Shown one piece after another: positions 25,334 to 35,606 of a DNA stretch of 64,000 nucleotides. The stretch is from Stenotrophomonas koreensis (GTDB lineage: Bacteria > Pseudomonadota > Gammaproteobacteria > Xanthomonadales > Xanthomonadaceae). The notes beneath the pieces were generated by a model. It was not told the DNA's origin, did not search any database, and was given only the letters and a program-made list of their open reading frames with translations. Position 1 is the first letter of the stretch. Every line of letters begins with the position of its first letter. Location of the stretch: NCBI RefSeq assembly GCF_001431525.1, contig NZ_LDJH01000012.1, positions 1-64,000 on the forward strand. Direction: 5' to 3'. The translations under genes were made by a program, and so were the position numbers.

Positions 25334-26410
25334 TCACGGCAACAGCGGGGTCAGCAGCTGGCCAAGTTGTTGCTGCCGCCAGGCAGTCAAGGAGGCGGGT
25401 GGCTGGCGCTGTTCAAGCCAGGCTTCCAGTTGCTTGCGTGAGGCCAGGACGCCATCAGGCAGGCCCAGTTCGCTGGCGCGCGTAGCCACGGCCTGCTGCA
25501 GGCGCTTGAGCGGTGCCCGCAAACGGTCGCTGTTGTCCGCCGCCAGGGGCGCCTGGTCTTCATCGGCCAGCGGTGTGGTCATGGCCTGCCAGAGTGCCGC
25601 GGCCAGTTTCCTCGGTGCCTTGGGGTTGCGTTCCAGGATGGCTTCCAAGGCCGCTGCGGAAGCTGGCGGTGCCTTGGCCAGCAGCGCGGCGAGCTCATTG
25701 TCCAGGATCCAGCTGCGGGGTTTGTCGCTGCTGCGTGCCTGCAGGTCACGCCAGCGCAGCAGCCGCAGCAGGATGCGCTGGGCAGCGGGCTCCATGAACT
25801 GTGCCGCGCGCAATCCAAGGTGCGGCCAGGTGTCGCCGCTGTCATTGGCGATGCCGTCGAGCAGGCGATTGGCATCTTCCTCCTGCCAGTGCACGCGGTC
25901 ACGGGCCTGCAGTGCCTGCAGCAGGTGGTCATGCAGGGCAAACAGGTGGACGACATCAGCGGCGGCGTAATGCAGCTGCGACTGGCTCAGGGGCCGGCGC
26001 ATCCAGTCCGAGCGTTGTTCGCCCTTTTCCAGTTCGACGCCGGTGACGTGGGCAACCAGCTTCTGATAACCCATGCCGGCCCCGATGCCGCAAAGTGCTG
26101 CGGCAATCTGGGTATCGAACAACGGGCGTGGCAGGCAGCCGCAGGCATGCTGGAAAGCCACCAGGTCTTCGCTGGCGCTGTGCATGATCTTGGTGATCGA
26201 GGTGTCTTCCAGCCAGGGCCGCAGTGCAGCGGTCATGCCCGGCTGCAGTGGGTCGATCAGCAGGATGTGTTCGCCAACGGCCATCTGCACCAGTGCCAGT
26301 TGGGGCCAGTAAGTGCGTTCGCGGATGAATTCGGTATCCAGGCCGATGCGCGCAGGGCGCAGTGCCCGGTAGGCATCGAGCTGATCGGGAGCGTTGATCC
26401 AGGTGGCCAC
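25334..26410 (-). CDS. rnd: Ribonuclease D
   Basis: 3'-to-5' exoribonuclease that trims tRNA 3' ends; 358 aa. The DEDD nuclease domain has GLDTEFIRERTYWP (Asp and Glu of motif I), IMHSASEDL (motif II) and HYAAADVVHLFAL (motif III). Two HRDC-type helical regions follow. It starts at GTG; no better ATG fits. It ends just before the promoter of the second tRNA-Phe gene, so it may be read through into tRNA, a reasonable but unproven link. Confidence 0.93.
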   Translation of the reverse strand: MATWINAPDQLDAYRALRPARIGLDTEFIRERTYWPQLALVQMAVGEHILLIDPLQPGMTAALRPWLEDTSITKIMHSASEDLVAFQHACGCLPRPLFDTQIAAALCGIGAGMGYQKLVAHVTGVELEKGEQRSDWMRRPLSQSQLHYAAADVVHLFALHDHLLQALQARDRVHWQEEDANRLLDGIANDSGDTWPHLGLRAAQFMEPAAQRILLRLLRWRDLQARSSDKPRSWILDNELAALLAKAPPASAAALEAILERNPKAPRKLAAALWQAMTTPLADEDQAPLAADNSDRLRAPLKRLQQAVATRASELGLPDGVLASRKQLEAWLEQRQPPASLTAWRQQQLGQLLTPLLP

Positions 26411-26484
26411 GTGAGATTGTGTACTGCAATGTCGGGGTGGCGAGGATAGCCTATGTGCTGGCGATGGCTCGACGGTGGGTATAG

Positions 26485-28356
26485 ATGACGGTGCGGCGCG
26501 GGATCGGATGGCTGCTGGCAGGCGTGCTGTGCGTGGGGTGTGGCGGGCGCGAGCCTGGCACTGCCGCCGGGCACGACCCGGCCAGGGTCAGCACACCGGT
26601 GCGCGAACAGATCGCGCCTGCTGCGCCGCGCGTGTCGGGTACGGCCGTAGCCTCGGAGCTGGTGCTCAAGCCGTGGGTGATGCCGGAGGTGGCCTTCGAC
26701 CCGGAGCAGTGGAGCCAGGCCCGGCGCAAGGTGCGCCAGGCCATCGCCGCCAACCATCTGTATGAAGATGCCGACGCCGTGGTGCCGTGGCTGCTGGCCA
26801 TGCAGCAGGCCCGCCCGGAGGATCGCCAGGTCAGCCGGCAGCTTGAGCAGGTCAGTCAGCGTCTGCGCCAGCAGTTTGAGCGCCTGTTGCGCGAGCCCGA
26901 GCGCCAGCGCGTGGCGCTGGCCCAGGCAGGATTGCGCCTGCAGGTCCTGCAGTACCTGCCTGTGGAGGCATCGGCAATGGCGCAGATGGAACAGGCGCTG
27001 GAGCAGGCACGTGAGCGTCTGGCGCTGAATCGTCGGGGCGAGGCCTCGCTGCGACGCGGCCAGCTGGGCATCAGCGAGCCAGGTGCGCTGGCCGATTTCC
27101 AGACTGTACTGGAACGCTGGCCGGGCGATGCGCGCGCGCTGCAGGGGATGGCCGCGGTGGAGAGCGCACTGTTGCGCCGGGCCGAGGAACAGGCCGCTGC
27201 CGGCAACTTCACCCAGGCCGAAAAACTGTTGTCCACCGCAGCGCCGCTGCGCGAGCCGGTGGGAACCGTGGAGCAGGCGCGGGAGCGGGTCGAGCAGCTG
27301 CGCAACCTGCGCGTGGAGTCCCTGCTGCGCTCGGGGCTGGAGGACATCCAGACCGCCGCCGGCCTGCGCGCGGCCAATGAGAAACTGCAGCTCGCCACCC
27401 AGGTGGCACATGCCGGTGATGCGCGCGTGCGGCAACTGGCCTGGCGTATCGAGCTGGCCACTCGCTATGGCCTGTATGCGCCTGGTCAGGCGTTGCGTGA
27501 TCGCCTGTCCAGCGGCGGCTTCGCGCCACAGATGGTGGTGGTTCCGCATGGCCAATACCTGATGGGGGCGGGCGAGTCCGAACTCGGTGCGGTGGAGGCT
27601 GAGCAGCCCGCCCATTGGGTGCGCCTGGACCGGGGGTTTGCGATCGCGGCCACCGAAGTGACGGTGGCGCAGTTTGGCCGCTTCGTTGCTGCGGCCGGGG
27701 CGCGGCCGCGTGCGACCCGGCGTGGCCATTCGATGGTGTATGAGCCGCGTACCGGCAACTTCATCCGCCGCAGCGGGGTGGACTGGCGCAGCGATTATCT
27801 CGGGGCGCCGGCGCATCCGGATGCACCGGTGATGCATGTCAGTGTGCGCGATGCCGAGGCCTATGCGGCCTGGTTGTCCGAGCAGACCGGCCACTACTAC
27901 CGGCTACCGAGCGAAGCGGAATTTGAATACGCACTGCGGGCCGGCCGTCAGGGGCGCTATCCGTGGGGTGAAGCGGCCAGTCCGCCCGCCAACAGTGGCA
28001 ACTTCACCGGTGACGGTGACCTGTCACCCAGCGGCCGTCGCTGGAGCAATGCCTTTGTCGGTTATGCCGATGGCTGGTGGGGAGCGGCCACGGTCGGCAG
28101 TTTTGCCCCCAACCCGTTCGGGCTGTATGACATGGAGGGCAACCTGTCTGAGTGGGTGGCCGACTGCTGGCATGCCAGCTACCGGCGTGCACCGGCCGAT
28201 GGGGTGGCCTGGTTCAACCCGGGCTGTCGCCGGCGGGTGGTGCGCGGTGCCAACTGGGCCAACTCGCCCTTGCAGACGCGGGCGGCCTGGCGCTGGCTGC
28301 AGGAGTCCGATGTCACCAACGCGCGGATCGGGTTCCGCGTGGTCCGTGGCTTGTGA
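26485..28356 (+). CDS. Lipoprotein with FGE/SUMF1-type domain
   Basis: A 623-aa precursor. The N-terminus is hydrophobic with Cys16 and Cys19, a probable but imperfect lipobox. Residues about 70-340 are helical, Gln/Arg/Ala-rich and look like coiled-coil or TPR-like repeats. Residues about 348-620 form a formylglycine-generating-enzyme (sulfatase-modifying factor) fold: MVVVPHGQYLMGAG, YRLPSEAEFEYALRAG and GLYDMEGNLSEWVAD. The catalytic cysteines of true FGE are not seen near RVVRGANWANSPLQTR, so it is unlikely to make formylglycine. Role unknown; it may bind ligands or envelope partners. Confidence 0.8.
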   Translation: MTVRRGIGWLLAGVLCVGCGGREPGTAAGHDPARVSTPVREQIAPAAPRVSGTAVASELVLKPWVMPEVAFDPEQWSQARRKVRQAIAANHLYEDADAVVPWLLAMQQARPEDRQVSRQLEQVSQRLRQQFERLLREPERQRVALAQAGLRLQVLQYLPVEASAMAQMEQALEQARERLALNRRGEASLRRGQLGISEPGALADFQTVLERWPGDARALQGMAAVESALLRRAEEQAAAGNFTQAEKLLSTAAPLREPVGTVEQARERVEQLRNLRVESLLRSGLEDIQTAAGLRAANEKLQLATQVAHAGDARVRQLAWRIELATRYGLYAPGQALRDRLSSGGFAPQMVVVPHGQYLMGAGESELGAVEAEQPAHWVRLDRGFAIAATEVTVAQFGRFVAAAGARPRATRRGHSMVYEPRTGNFIRRSGVDWRSDYLGAPAHPDAPVMHVSVRDAEAYAAWLSEQTGHYYRLPSEAEFEYALRAGRQGRYPWGEAASPPANSGNFTGDGDLSPSGRRWSNAFVGYADGWWGAATVGSFAPNPFGLYDMEGNLSEWVADCWHASYRRAPADGVAWFNPGCRRRVVRGANWANSPLQTRAAWRWLQESDVTNARIGFRVVRGL

Positions 28357-28430
28357 GCCTGCGCTGATGCGGTCATCGCAGTGGCGGCAGTACCATCGCC
28401 GACTATCGGTCTGGCAACGGTGGTGTGGCA

Positions 28431-29327
28431 ATGCAGAACAACGTCTCTGGAAATGACAGCCGTCAGCCCCGTCGGCGTGGGCGCGGTGGCGGTATCCGCT
28501 GGATCATCCTGCTGGGGTTTGCCATCTACGGTGGGTGTTACTACTTCTCCAACCGGTCGGTTGATCCGTATACCGGGCAGAAGGTGCTGATCGATGCCGG
28601 CCTGGATGCGGGCCAGGAAAAGGCACTCGGACTGCAGGCCTACCAGCAGATTCTCAGCCAGGAACGCCCGCTGGATCCGGCTGCGCCCCAGGTGCAGCAG
28701 GTGCGCGCCATCGCCCAGCGGCTGATTGCCAGGGTGCCCGAGGTGGAGACGGCACTGGCGGCGGAAAATGGCCTGCAGGCCGGGCATTTTTCCCGTGATT
28801 TTGACTGGGAGGTCAATGTCATCGCCTCCGATCAGGCCAATGCGTTCTGCCTGCCCGGTGGCAAGATGGCCGTCTACACCGGCCTGCTGCCGGTGGCGCA
28901 GACCGCCGATGCGTTGGCCGTGGTGATGGGCCATGAGATTGCGCATGCACTGCTGCGGCATGGCGCGCAGCGGATGGCGCAGCAGAAGCTGACCCAGATT
29001 GGCGAGATGGCCGGGGCTGCCAGTGGCATGGATGCACAGCAACAGCAGATGATGATGGCGGCGATGGGCTACGGCTATCTGCTGCCGTATGCGCGCGAGC
29101 ACGAGACCCAGGCCGATGAGGTTGGGCTGATGCTGGCCGCTGCGGCGTGTTATGACCCGGCCCAGGCCATGCCGCTGTGGGAGCGGATGACCCAGTCCAG
29201 TGGCGGCCAGGCAGCGCCGGAGTTTGCCTCCACCCATCCCAACCCGGGCACCCGGATCCAGAACCTGACCGCGCTGCAGCCCAAGGCGCTGGAGTATCGC
29301 CAGCGGTTCTGCCAACCGGTGCAGTAA
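28431..29327 (+). CDS. M48-family membrane-anchored metalloprotease
   Basis: A 298-aa zinc protease. A basic N-terminus precedes one transmembrane segment (about residues 22-40), placing the catalytic domain in the periplasm. The zinc motif is HEIAH, with the third ligand in the downstream EHETQADEVG helix. INVIASDQANAFCLPGGK-type sequence before it is typical of the LoiP/YcaL-like M48 group. A GTG two codons upstream is an alternative start. It is 74 bp after the FGE-like lipoprotein gene on the same strand. Confidence 0.88.
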   Translation: MQNNVSGNDSRQPRRRGRGGGIRWIILLGFAIYGGCYYFSNRSVDPYTGQKVLIDAGLDAGQEKALGLQAYQQILSQERPLDPAAPQVQQVRAIAQRLIARVPEVETALAAENGLQAGHFSRDFDWEVNVIASDQANAFCLPGGKMAVYTGLLPVAQTADALAVVMGHEIAHALLRHGAQRMAQQKLTQIGEMAGAASGMDAQQQQMMMAAMGYGYLLPYAREHETQADEVGLMLAAAACYDPAQAMPLWERMTQSSGGQAAPEFASTHPNPGTRIQNLTALQPKALEYRQRFCQPVQ

Positions 29328-29419
29328 GCGGCGCAATCAACACGGCATTTCCGACCGCCGGGGGCGAAGCCGCCGTGCCGGCGGCCTTGTCGGATCTGCG
29401 CGTGGGGCCGGGCCAGCGG

Positions 29420-30844
29420 TCAGTCAGGGGTCCGGGGCGCCGGGGTGATGGCGGTGACCACGGCACTGAGCTGGCCATCGGCCAGGCGGGCGGTCAGCGT
29501 CTGGCCAGGCTGGACCTGGGTCACGCTGCGTACCAGGGCGCCGTCCTGGGTGCTGACCAGGGCATAGCCGCGGGCAACGGTGGCCAGCGTGCTGACTGTC
29601 TCCAGTGCGCGGACCAGGCCCATCAGCTGCTGCCGCGCCACGGCCACGCGGGGGGCGGGGTGATGGGCCGCCAGGCGCTGGCGCAGCTGTTCCAGCCGCT
29701 GCCGGTGGCTGGCCAGTACGGCCTGGCTGGCGTGTTGCAGGCGCTGGCCGGCCGTTGCCTGGCGATGGGCCAGGGCATCGAGCGCGCGTGCCGGGTGATG
29801 GCGCTGCAGGCGGGTGTCGAGCAGGGCCAGCTGTTGCTGCCGGCGGCCGACATGCTGGTGCCAGGCCGCCTGCAGACGGTCGAGCAGGTGCTGCTGGCGC
29901 TGTTGGAGCAGCCCCAGCCGCTGCTGCGGCCGGTAGCGCTCCAGGCGCAGGAAGGCATGGTCGGCGCGCTGGTTGGCCGCTTCCAGCACGCGGCGCTCGG
30001 AGTGGACCAACTGCCGGGCCAGCTGGCGCAGGCGTGCGCGCAGGTCGGCGATGTCCGGCACCAGCAGTTCGGCGGCAACCGACGGGGTAGGGGCTCGCAG
30101 GTCGGCGGCAAAGTCGGTCAGTGAAAAATCGGTTTCATGGCCGACCGCCGAGATCACAGGGGTGTGGCTGGCGGCCACGGCGCGGGCCAGGGCCTCGTCA
30201 TTGAAGGCCCACAGGTCTTCCAGCGAACCGCCGCCACGGGTGAGCAGGATCACGTCATAACGCCCGCTGGCATCGGCGGCCCGGAGCAGGCGGGTGAGCT
30301 GTGGCGCGGCGGTCTCGCCCTGCACCAGGCAGGGCAGCAGGTCGACCTCAAGCAGTGGGTAGCGGCGGGCCAGCACGCTCAGTACATCGCGCACGGCGGC
30401 GCCGGTGGGCGAGGTGATCACTGCGATCCGGCGCGGATGCAGCGGCAGTTCGCGCTTGCGCGCCGGCTCGAACAGCCCTTCTGCCTGCAGCCGGGCCTTG
30501 AGTTGCTCGAACGCCCGGCGCAGGGCGCCTTCGCCGGCTTGCTCCATGTGCTCGACCACCAGTTGGTAGTCGCCTCGTGGCGCGTACAGGGTCAGTTTGC
30601 CACGCAGCAGCACGCGCAGCCCTTCGCGCGGGGCAAAGCGCAGTGTGGAGGCGCGCAGCTTGAACATGGCCGCGCGCACCTGGGCGCCGGCGTCCTTCAG
30701 CGTGAAGTACAGATGCCCTGACGCCGGGCGGGTGACATTGCCCAGTTCGCCTTCCACCCACACCGACGGAAAACTGTCTTCCAGCAGGTTGCGGGCCAGG
30801 GTGTTGAGCTGGGTCGGGGTAAGGACGTGGTCGGGCGAGGACAT
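29420..30844 (-). CDS. xseA: Exodeoxyribonuclease VII large subunit
   Basis: Catalytic subunit of ExoVII, which degrades single-stranded DNA with XseB. The 474-aa product begins with an OB-fold ([19 protein letters not shown]). The conserved core contains [35 protein letters not shown] and [14 protein letters not shown] long coiled-coil arm (about 270-400, rich in Gln/Arg/Leu) follows. The start [14 protein letters not shown] fixes the length. It lies 4 bp downstream of the queG stop, so the two are probably co-transcribed. xseB is elsewhere. Confidence 0.95.
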   Translation of the reverse strand: MSSPDHVLTPTQLNTLARNLLEDSFPSVWVEGELGNVTRPASGHLYFTLKDAGAQVRAAMFKLRASTLRFAPREGLRVLLRGKLTLYAPRGDYQLVVEHMEQAGEGALRRAFEQLKARLQAEGLFEPARKRELPLHPRRIAVITSPTGAAVRDVLSVLARRYPLLEVDLLPCLVQGETAAPQLTRLLRAADASGRYDVILLTRGGGSLEDLWAFNDEALARAVAASHTPVISAVGHETDFSLTDFAADLRAPTPSVAAELLVPDIADLRARLRQLARQLVHSERRVLEAANQRADHAFLRLERYRPQQRLGLLQQRQQHLLDRLQAAWHQHVGRRQQQLALLDTRLQRHHPARALDALAHRQATAGQRLQHASQAVLASHRQRLEQLRQRLAAHHPAPRVAVARQQLMGLVRALETVSTLATVARGYALVSTQDGALVRSVTQVQPGQTLTARLADGQLSAVVTAITPAPRTPD

Positions 30845-30848
30845 GCAA

Positions 30849-31928
30849 TCAGGATACGTCGGTATGGCGCTCGAGCGCCCAGGCCACATGCTCGCGCACG
30901 ATCGGTGAAGGGTGCCCGGCACGGCCGAGCAGGGCGGCGCGGTGCGCCGGGGAAGGCGCGTTGCCCATCGCCACGGCGATGTTGCGCAGCCAGCGCTCGT
31001 GCCCGGAGCGGCGGATCGCACTGCCCTCGGTGCGGCGCAGGAATTCCTCTTCGTCCCATGCAAACAGCGCGCACAGGCTGGCGCTGTCGAGCTGGTTGCG
31101 TGTGCGGAAGTCGGGCTCGTCGGTACGCCGGGCGAACTTGTTCCATGGGCAGACCAGCTGGCAGTCATCGCAGCCATAGATGCGGTTGCCGATCAGTGGC
31201 CGCAGCGCTGGATCGATGCTGCCTTCATGCTCGATGGTCAGGTAGGAAATGCAGCGGCGGGCATCGAGCCGGTACGGGGCGATGATTGCCTGGGTCGGGC
31301 AGATGTCGATGCAGCGCTGGCAGCTGCCGCAATGGGCGCTGGCGGGGGTGTCGGTGGGCAGCGGCAGGTCGATGTAGATCTCGCCGAGGAAAAACCACGA
31401 GCCGCCGCGCTTGTCGATCAGGCAGGTGTGCTTGCCGATCCAGCCCAGGCCGGCATCGCGGCCCAGTGCCCGTTCCAGCACCGGGGCCGAATCCACGAAC
31501 ACGCGAAACCCCAGCGGACCAAATTCCTGCCCCAGCTGCGCGGCCAGTTTCTGCAGCCGGTTGCGCATCAGCTTGTGGTAATCGCGCCCCAGCGCATAGC
31601 GGGCCACATATGCGCGCTGGCCGTCTTCCAGCGTGGCCCAGGCAGCATCCGGGTCCTGGCCGTAATCCAGGCCGACGCTGATCACCCGTACGGTACCCGG
31701 CAGCAGGGCCGCCGGATCGGTGCGCAGTGCGGTGTTGCGTGCCATCCAGTCCATCGTGCCGTACAGGCCCTTGCCCAGCCAGTCGGCCAGATGCGCCGCA
31801 TCCTGGCCCAGATCGGGGGTGCTGATCCCGCAGCGGGAAAAACCCGCGGCAGTGGCCAGGGCCAGTACCCGCTCACGCGCGCGCTGCAGCGCGCTCAGGG
31901 GTGGCGGGGGAGGGGATAACGGGCTCAT
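30849..31928 (-). CDS. queG: Epoxyqueuosine reductase
   Basis: Cobalamin- and iron-sulfur-dependent enzyme for the last step of queuosine synthesis in tRNA. The 359-aa product has two 4Fe-4S cysteine clusters, [13 protein letters not shown] and [11 protein letters not shown], and a C-terminal HEAT-like region ([14 protein letters not shown]). The start at 31928 gives normal length; the start at 31952 would overlap the divergent nnr gene. In E. coli queG also diverges from nnr. Confidence 0.94.
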   Translation of the reverse strand: MSPLSPPPPPLSALQRARERVLALATAAGFSRCGISTPDLGQDAAHLADWLGKGLYGTMDWMARNTALRTDPAALLPGTVRVISVGLDYGQDPDAAWATLEDGQRAYVARYALGRDYHKLMRNRLQKLAAQLGQEFGPLGFRVFVDSAPVLERALGRDAGLGWIGKHTCLIDKRGGSWFFLGEIYIDLPLPTDTPASAHCGSCQRCIDICPTQAIIAPYRLDARRCISYLTIEHEGSIDPALRPLIGNRIYGCDDCQLVCPWNKFARRTDEPDFRTRNQLDSASLCALFAWDEEEFLRRTEGSAIRRSGHERWLRNIAVAMGNAPSPAHRAALLGRAGHPSPIVREHVAWALERHTDVS

Positions 31929-31950
31929 GGCGCCAGTATAGAATTGATGC

Positions 31951-33435
31951 ATGGCTGCCTTGAGCGAACTGTACAAAAGCGCCGCAGTGCGCACACTGGA
32001 AACCCAGGCGATCGAGCGTGCCGGCGATGGCGGCTGGGGGCTGATGCAGCAGGCCGGCCAGGCCGCATGGGCGTTGCTGCAGCAAGAGTGGCCGCAGGCA
32101 CGCCGGCTGCTGGTGCTGGTCGGCAGTGGCAACAACGGCGGCGATGGCTATGTGCTGGCGCGGCTGGCGGTGCAGCAGGGCTGTGCGGTTACGGTGATGG
32201 CGCTGGCCGCTGGCGGTCCACGCACCGAGCTGGCGCGGCGTGCCTGCGCTGATTATTTCGCTGCCGGTGGCCAGCTGCAGGTGTTCTCCGGCCAGCTGCC
32301 GGTGGCCGATGTCGTGGTTGATGCGCTGCTTGGGCTGGGCCTGGCGCGCGCGCCGGAGGCGGAGGTGGCGCAGCTGATCCAGACGCTCAATGCCTCGGCG
32401 ATGCCGGTGCTGGCCATCGACCTGCCCAGCGGGGTCAGTGCCGATACCGGCGCGGTTGCCGGTGTGGCGGTGGTGGCCGAGCGCACCCTGGCGATGCTGC
32501 TGCCGCATGTTGGCCTGTATACCGGTGCGGCCCTGAACCATGTCGGCAAGGTCAGCGTGGCATCGCTGGATACTGCCCCGGCAGCTTCGGCCGGATTGCA
32601 GCCCTGCGCCCATCGCGCCGATGCCGCCGACCTGCCACGGCTGCTGCCGCAGCGGCAGCGCGACTGGCACAAGGGGCGCAATGGCCATGTGCTGCTGCTG
32701 GGAGGCGATCACGGTACCGGCGGTGCTGTGCTGCTGGCGGCACAGGCGGCATTGCGCAGTGGTGCCGGCCTGGTCAGCGTCGGGACACGCCGGCTGCATG
32801 TGCCGGCGTTGCTGGCGCAGTGCCCGGAGCTGATGGCGTTTGATGCCCGGCAGGGTCCGCTGCTGCAGGCGCGGTTGAGCGCAGCCACGGTAGTGGCGCT
32901 GGGCCCCGGCCTGGGGCAGCAGCCATGGGCCGAAGCGCTGTATGCGCAGGCCACGCAGGCAGCATTGCCGCTGGTGCTCGATGCCGACGGGCTGAACCTG
33001 CTGGCCGCACGGCCGCAGCAGCTGCCCGGGGCGATCCTGACTCCCCATCCGGGCGAAGCGGCGCGCCTGCTGGGCTGGTCCACCGCGGCGGTCCAGGCCG
33101 ATCGACTGGCGGCGCTGCAGGCCCTGGTCGAGCGCTACCAGAGCGTGGTCGTGCTCAAGGGCGCCGGCAGCCTGGTCGGTGCGCCGCAGGCCTTGCCGTG
33201 GTTGATCGATGCCGGCAACCCGGGCATGGCGGTAGGCGGCATGGGCGATGTGCTTACCGGGGTCATTGCCGGTTTGCTGGCGCAGGGGCTCAGCCCCCTG
33301 CAGGCGGCGCGTGCCGGGGCCCTGCTGCATGCGCTGGCCGGCGACCGTGCCGCCGGCAACCAGCCCTGTGGGATGATGCCGTCTGATTTATTGCCGCACC
33401 TGCGGGTGCTGGCCAATCCGGAAGTGGTTAGATGA
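31951..33435 (+). CDS. nnr: Bifunctional NAD(P)H-hydrate repair enzyme
   Basis: Repairs damaged NAD(P)HX. Residues 1 to about 215 are the YjeF_N epimerase domain with VGSGNNGGDGYVLARLA and AIDLPSGVSADTG. Residues about 230-494 are the ATP/ADP-dependent dehydratase with LLLGGDHGTGGAVLLAAQAA and AGNPGMAVGGMGDVLTG, where the Asp is catalytic. The 494-aa length is normal. The stop overlaps tsaE by 4 bp, and the gene diverges from queG. Confidence 0.95.
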   Translation: MAALSELYKSAAVRTLETQAIERAGDGGWGLMQQAGQAAWALLQQEWPQARRLLVLVGSGNNGGDGYVLARLAVQQGCAVTVMALAAGGPRTELARRACADYFAAGGQLQVFSGQLPVADVVVDALLGLGLARAPEAEVAQLIQTLNASAMPVLAIDLPSGVSADTGAVAGVAVVAERTLAMLLPHVGLYTGAALNHVGKVSVASLDTAPAASAGLQPCAHRADAADLPRLLPQRQRDWHKGRNGHVLLLGGDHGTGGAVLLAAQAALRSGAGLVSVGTRRLHVPALLAQCPELMAFDARQGPLLQARLSAATVVALGPGLGQQPWAEALYAQATQAALPLVLDADGLNLLAARPQQLPGAILTPHPGEAARLLGWSTAAVQADRLAALQALVERYQSVVVLKGAGSLVGAPQALPWLIDAGNPGMAVGGMGDVLTGVIAGLLAQGLSPLQAARAGALLHALAGDRAAGNQPCGMMPSDLLPHLRVLANPEVVR

Positions 33436-33878
33436 TGCACTTACATCTGCAAGACGCCGCCGCCACCGATGCGCTGGGACAGCGTCTGGCCGCACAGCGC
33501 CCGGCCCATGCCGTGGTCCATCTGTACGGGGACCTGGGGGCGGGCAAGTCCACCCTGGCGCGCGCGCTGCTGCGCGCGCTGGGTGTGACCGGTACGATCC
33601 GCTCGCCCACCTACACCCTGGTCGAACGCTATCCGTTGGCCGATGGCAGCGAAGCCTGGCATCTGGATCTGTACCGGATCGGTGATCCGGGTGAGCTGGA
33701 TTTCCTCGGCCTGGATGAAGGTGCTGCCAGCCTGTGGCTGGTGGAGTGGCCACAGCGCGCCGGGGCGGCATTGCCGCCGGCGGACCTGCGCATTGATCTG
33801 GCCATTGATGGCCACGGACGTTCGGCGCAGCTGTCGGCCTGCAGCCAGGCCGGCAAGGTGTGGCTGGCGGCGATCTGA
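33432..33878 (+). CDS. tsaE: tRNA threonylcarbamoyladenosine biosynthesis ATPase TsaE
   Basis: Small P-loop ATPase (148 aa) of the TsaBDE complex that makes t6A37 in ANN-decoding tRNAs. Walker A GDLGAGKS is at residues 33-40, then SPTYTLVERY, HLDLYRI and VEWPQR, all family signatures. It overlaps the nnr stop as ATGA. amiB follows after 117 bp, in the order nnr-tsaE-amiB-mutL known from E. coli. Confidence 0.95.
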   Translation: MMHLHLQDAAATDALGQRLAAQRPAHAVVHLYGDLGAGKSTLARALLRALGVTGTIRSPTYTLVERYPLADGSEAWHLDLYRIGDPGELDFLGLDEGAASLWLVEWPQRAGAALPPADLRIDLAIDGHGRSAQLSACSQAGKVWLAAI

Positions 33879-33995
33879 TCCGTCCAGTCAGTTGCAGCCG
33901 ATAGTTCGCTGCTTACTGCAGGTAAGTGCTACAGGTCGCGGATTGTCAAAGGAAAATCATTGCAATTGCCCAGCCGTGGTGGTTAGATCGCGAAC

Positions 33996-35489
33996 ATGCC
34001 TTCCCGGATTGCCCGTGCCGCCGGTCTGATTGCTGCCCTGTGTCTGGCGGCAACCTTCGGTGTGCAGGCCGCGCAGCTGCAGTCGGTGAGCCTGGAAAGT
34101 GGCAGTTCGGGTACCCGCGCCGAAATCGTCGTTGACACCCAGGGCCGCTACCGCACCCTCGCATTGACCCAGCCGGATCGGCTGGTGGTGGATTTCGAGC
34201 AGTCCACCCTGGCCACCGGTCTGAAATTGCCTGCCGCTTCCGGGCTGGTCACCTCGGTGCGCACCGGCAACCCGACCCCGGGCACGGTGCGGGTGGTGTT
34301 TGAACTCAGCGCGCCGGTACAGGCGTTGCCACCGCAATGGGTGGTCGGTGCACAGCCGACCCTGGTCCTGCAATGGCCCGGGGCCACGCCCACCGCAAAC
34401 AGCAACCCGCCGCCAGTGGTCGCGGCCGTGTCCGCCAGCAATCCTGCCCAGGGATCGGCCACGCCAGCAGCGGACAGTGCTGCCAGCAGTGCCCAGGCCC
34501 GTGCCGAGGCGGCGCGGGCCACCGCTCTGCTGACCGCTGGTGCCGCCTCGCGTGCCGCTGGCCAGGGCCCTGCCGCCACCAACCCGGCCAGCATCCTGCA
34601 GGGCGCACCGGTAGCCACCCCGCCGCCGCCGAGCAGTGGTGCCACCGAGACCACCCCGGCCACTGCAACGGTGGCGGCCAGCCCCGCCGCGGCCGCTGCC
34701 CGCCGGGGAGCGGTGGTCATGCGCCCGGGCATGCGTGAACTGGTGGTAGCCATTGATGCCGGCCATGGCGGGCAGGACCCGGGGGCAGTGGGGCCAACCG
34801 GTAAATACGAAAAGAACGTGACCCTGGCCGTTGCGCGTGAGCTGGCCCGGCAGGTGGATGCCACCCCCGGCCTGCGTGCGTTCCTGATCCGCGACAGTGA
34901 CGTGTTCATTCCACTCAATGCCCGCGCGGCAAGGGCGCGCCAGGCGCGCGCCGATATCTTCATTTCCATCCATGCCGACGCGGCGGAAAACCGCAATGCG
35001 CGTGGCTCATCGGTGTATGTGCTCTCCACCAAGGGGGCGTCCAGCCAACGCGCACGCTGGCTGGCTGACAAGGAAAACGCGGCCGACCTTATCGGTGGCG
35101 TTGCCCTGCAGCAGGCTGAGGGGACCCTGGCCAATGTGCTGCTGGACCTGGCCCAGAGCGGCCAGCAGAAGGCCAGCGAAGAGGCAGCCGACCAGGTCCT
35201 TTCCGGCCTGAAGCGGATCGGCAACAACCACAAGCCAAACATCGAGCGGGCCAACTTTGCCGTGCTGCGCACGGCCGACATGCCGGCGATGCTGGTGGAA
35301 ACGGCCTTCATCTCCAACCCGGACGAGGAGCGGCGTCTCTTCCAGCCGGGCTTCCAGCGGCAACTGGCCGCGGCGGTACTGGATGGCGTGCACAGCTATT
35401 TTTCCCGCCAGCCGCCCCCGGGCACCCTGTTTGCCGCCCAGGCCGAGGCGGAAAGTGCGCGCGGCAACACCGGCCGCGGCAGTCCGTAA
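33996..35489 (+). CDS. amiB: N-acetylmuramoyl-L-alanine amidase, AmiB/AmiC type
   Basis: Periplasmic zinc amidase that splits septal peptidoglycan during cell separation. The 497-aa precursor has a signal peptide cleaved near AAQL (residue 26) and an AMIN targeting domain (about 27-130). A low-complexity Ala/Pro/Thr/Ser linker (about 130-245) leads to the Amidase_3 domain. Zinc ligands are visible in AIDAGHGGQDPGA, FISIHADA and LVETAFISN. No C-terminal LysM is seen, unlike E. coli AmiB; the symbol follows the gene order and AmiC is an equal alternative. EnvC-like activators are expected partners, and an M23 protein lies at 53.6 kb. Confidence 0.9.
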   Translation: MPSRIARAAGLIAALCLAATFGVQAAQLQSVSLESGSSGTRAEIVVDTQGRYRTLALTQPDRLVVDFEQSTLATGLKLPAASGLVTSVRTGNPTPGTVRVVFELSAPVQALPPQWVVGAQPTLVLQWPGATPTANSNPPPVVAAVSASNPAQGSATPAADSAASSAQARAEAARATALLTAGAASRAAGQGPAATNPASILQGAPVATPPPPSSGATETTPATATVAASPAAAAARRGAVVMRPGMRELVVAIDAGHGGQDPGAVGPTGKYEKNVTLAVARELARQVDATPGLRAFLIRDSDVFIPLNARAARARQARADIFISIHADAAENRNARGSSVYVLSTKGASSQRARWLADKENAADLIGGVALQQAEGTLANVLLDLAQSGQQKASEEAADQVLSGLKRIGNNHKPNIERANFAVLRTADMPAMLVETAFISNPDEERRLFQPGFQRQLAAAVLDGVHSYFSRQPPPGTLFAAQAEAESARGNTGRGSP

Positions 35490-35606
35490 GCGCACCTGTC
35501 CGGCTGGCCGGCGATGCGCGGTATGATCAGTGGCTTGCCCGCTGCTTCCCTCGCTGACCATGTCTTTGTTTACCTGCGTTGATGCTGCTGCCGTGTCGGG
35601 GTGCCG

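Noticed and set aside
33959..33995. TTGCAA plus TTAGAT with 17-bp spacing just before amiB.
   Set aside because: Both boxes are only fair and the start would fall on the ATG; not convincing enough to list as a promoter.
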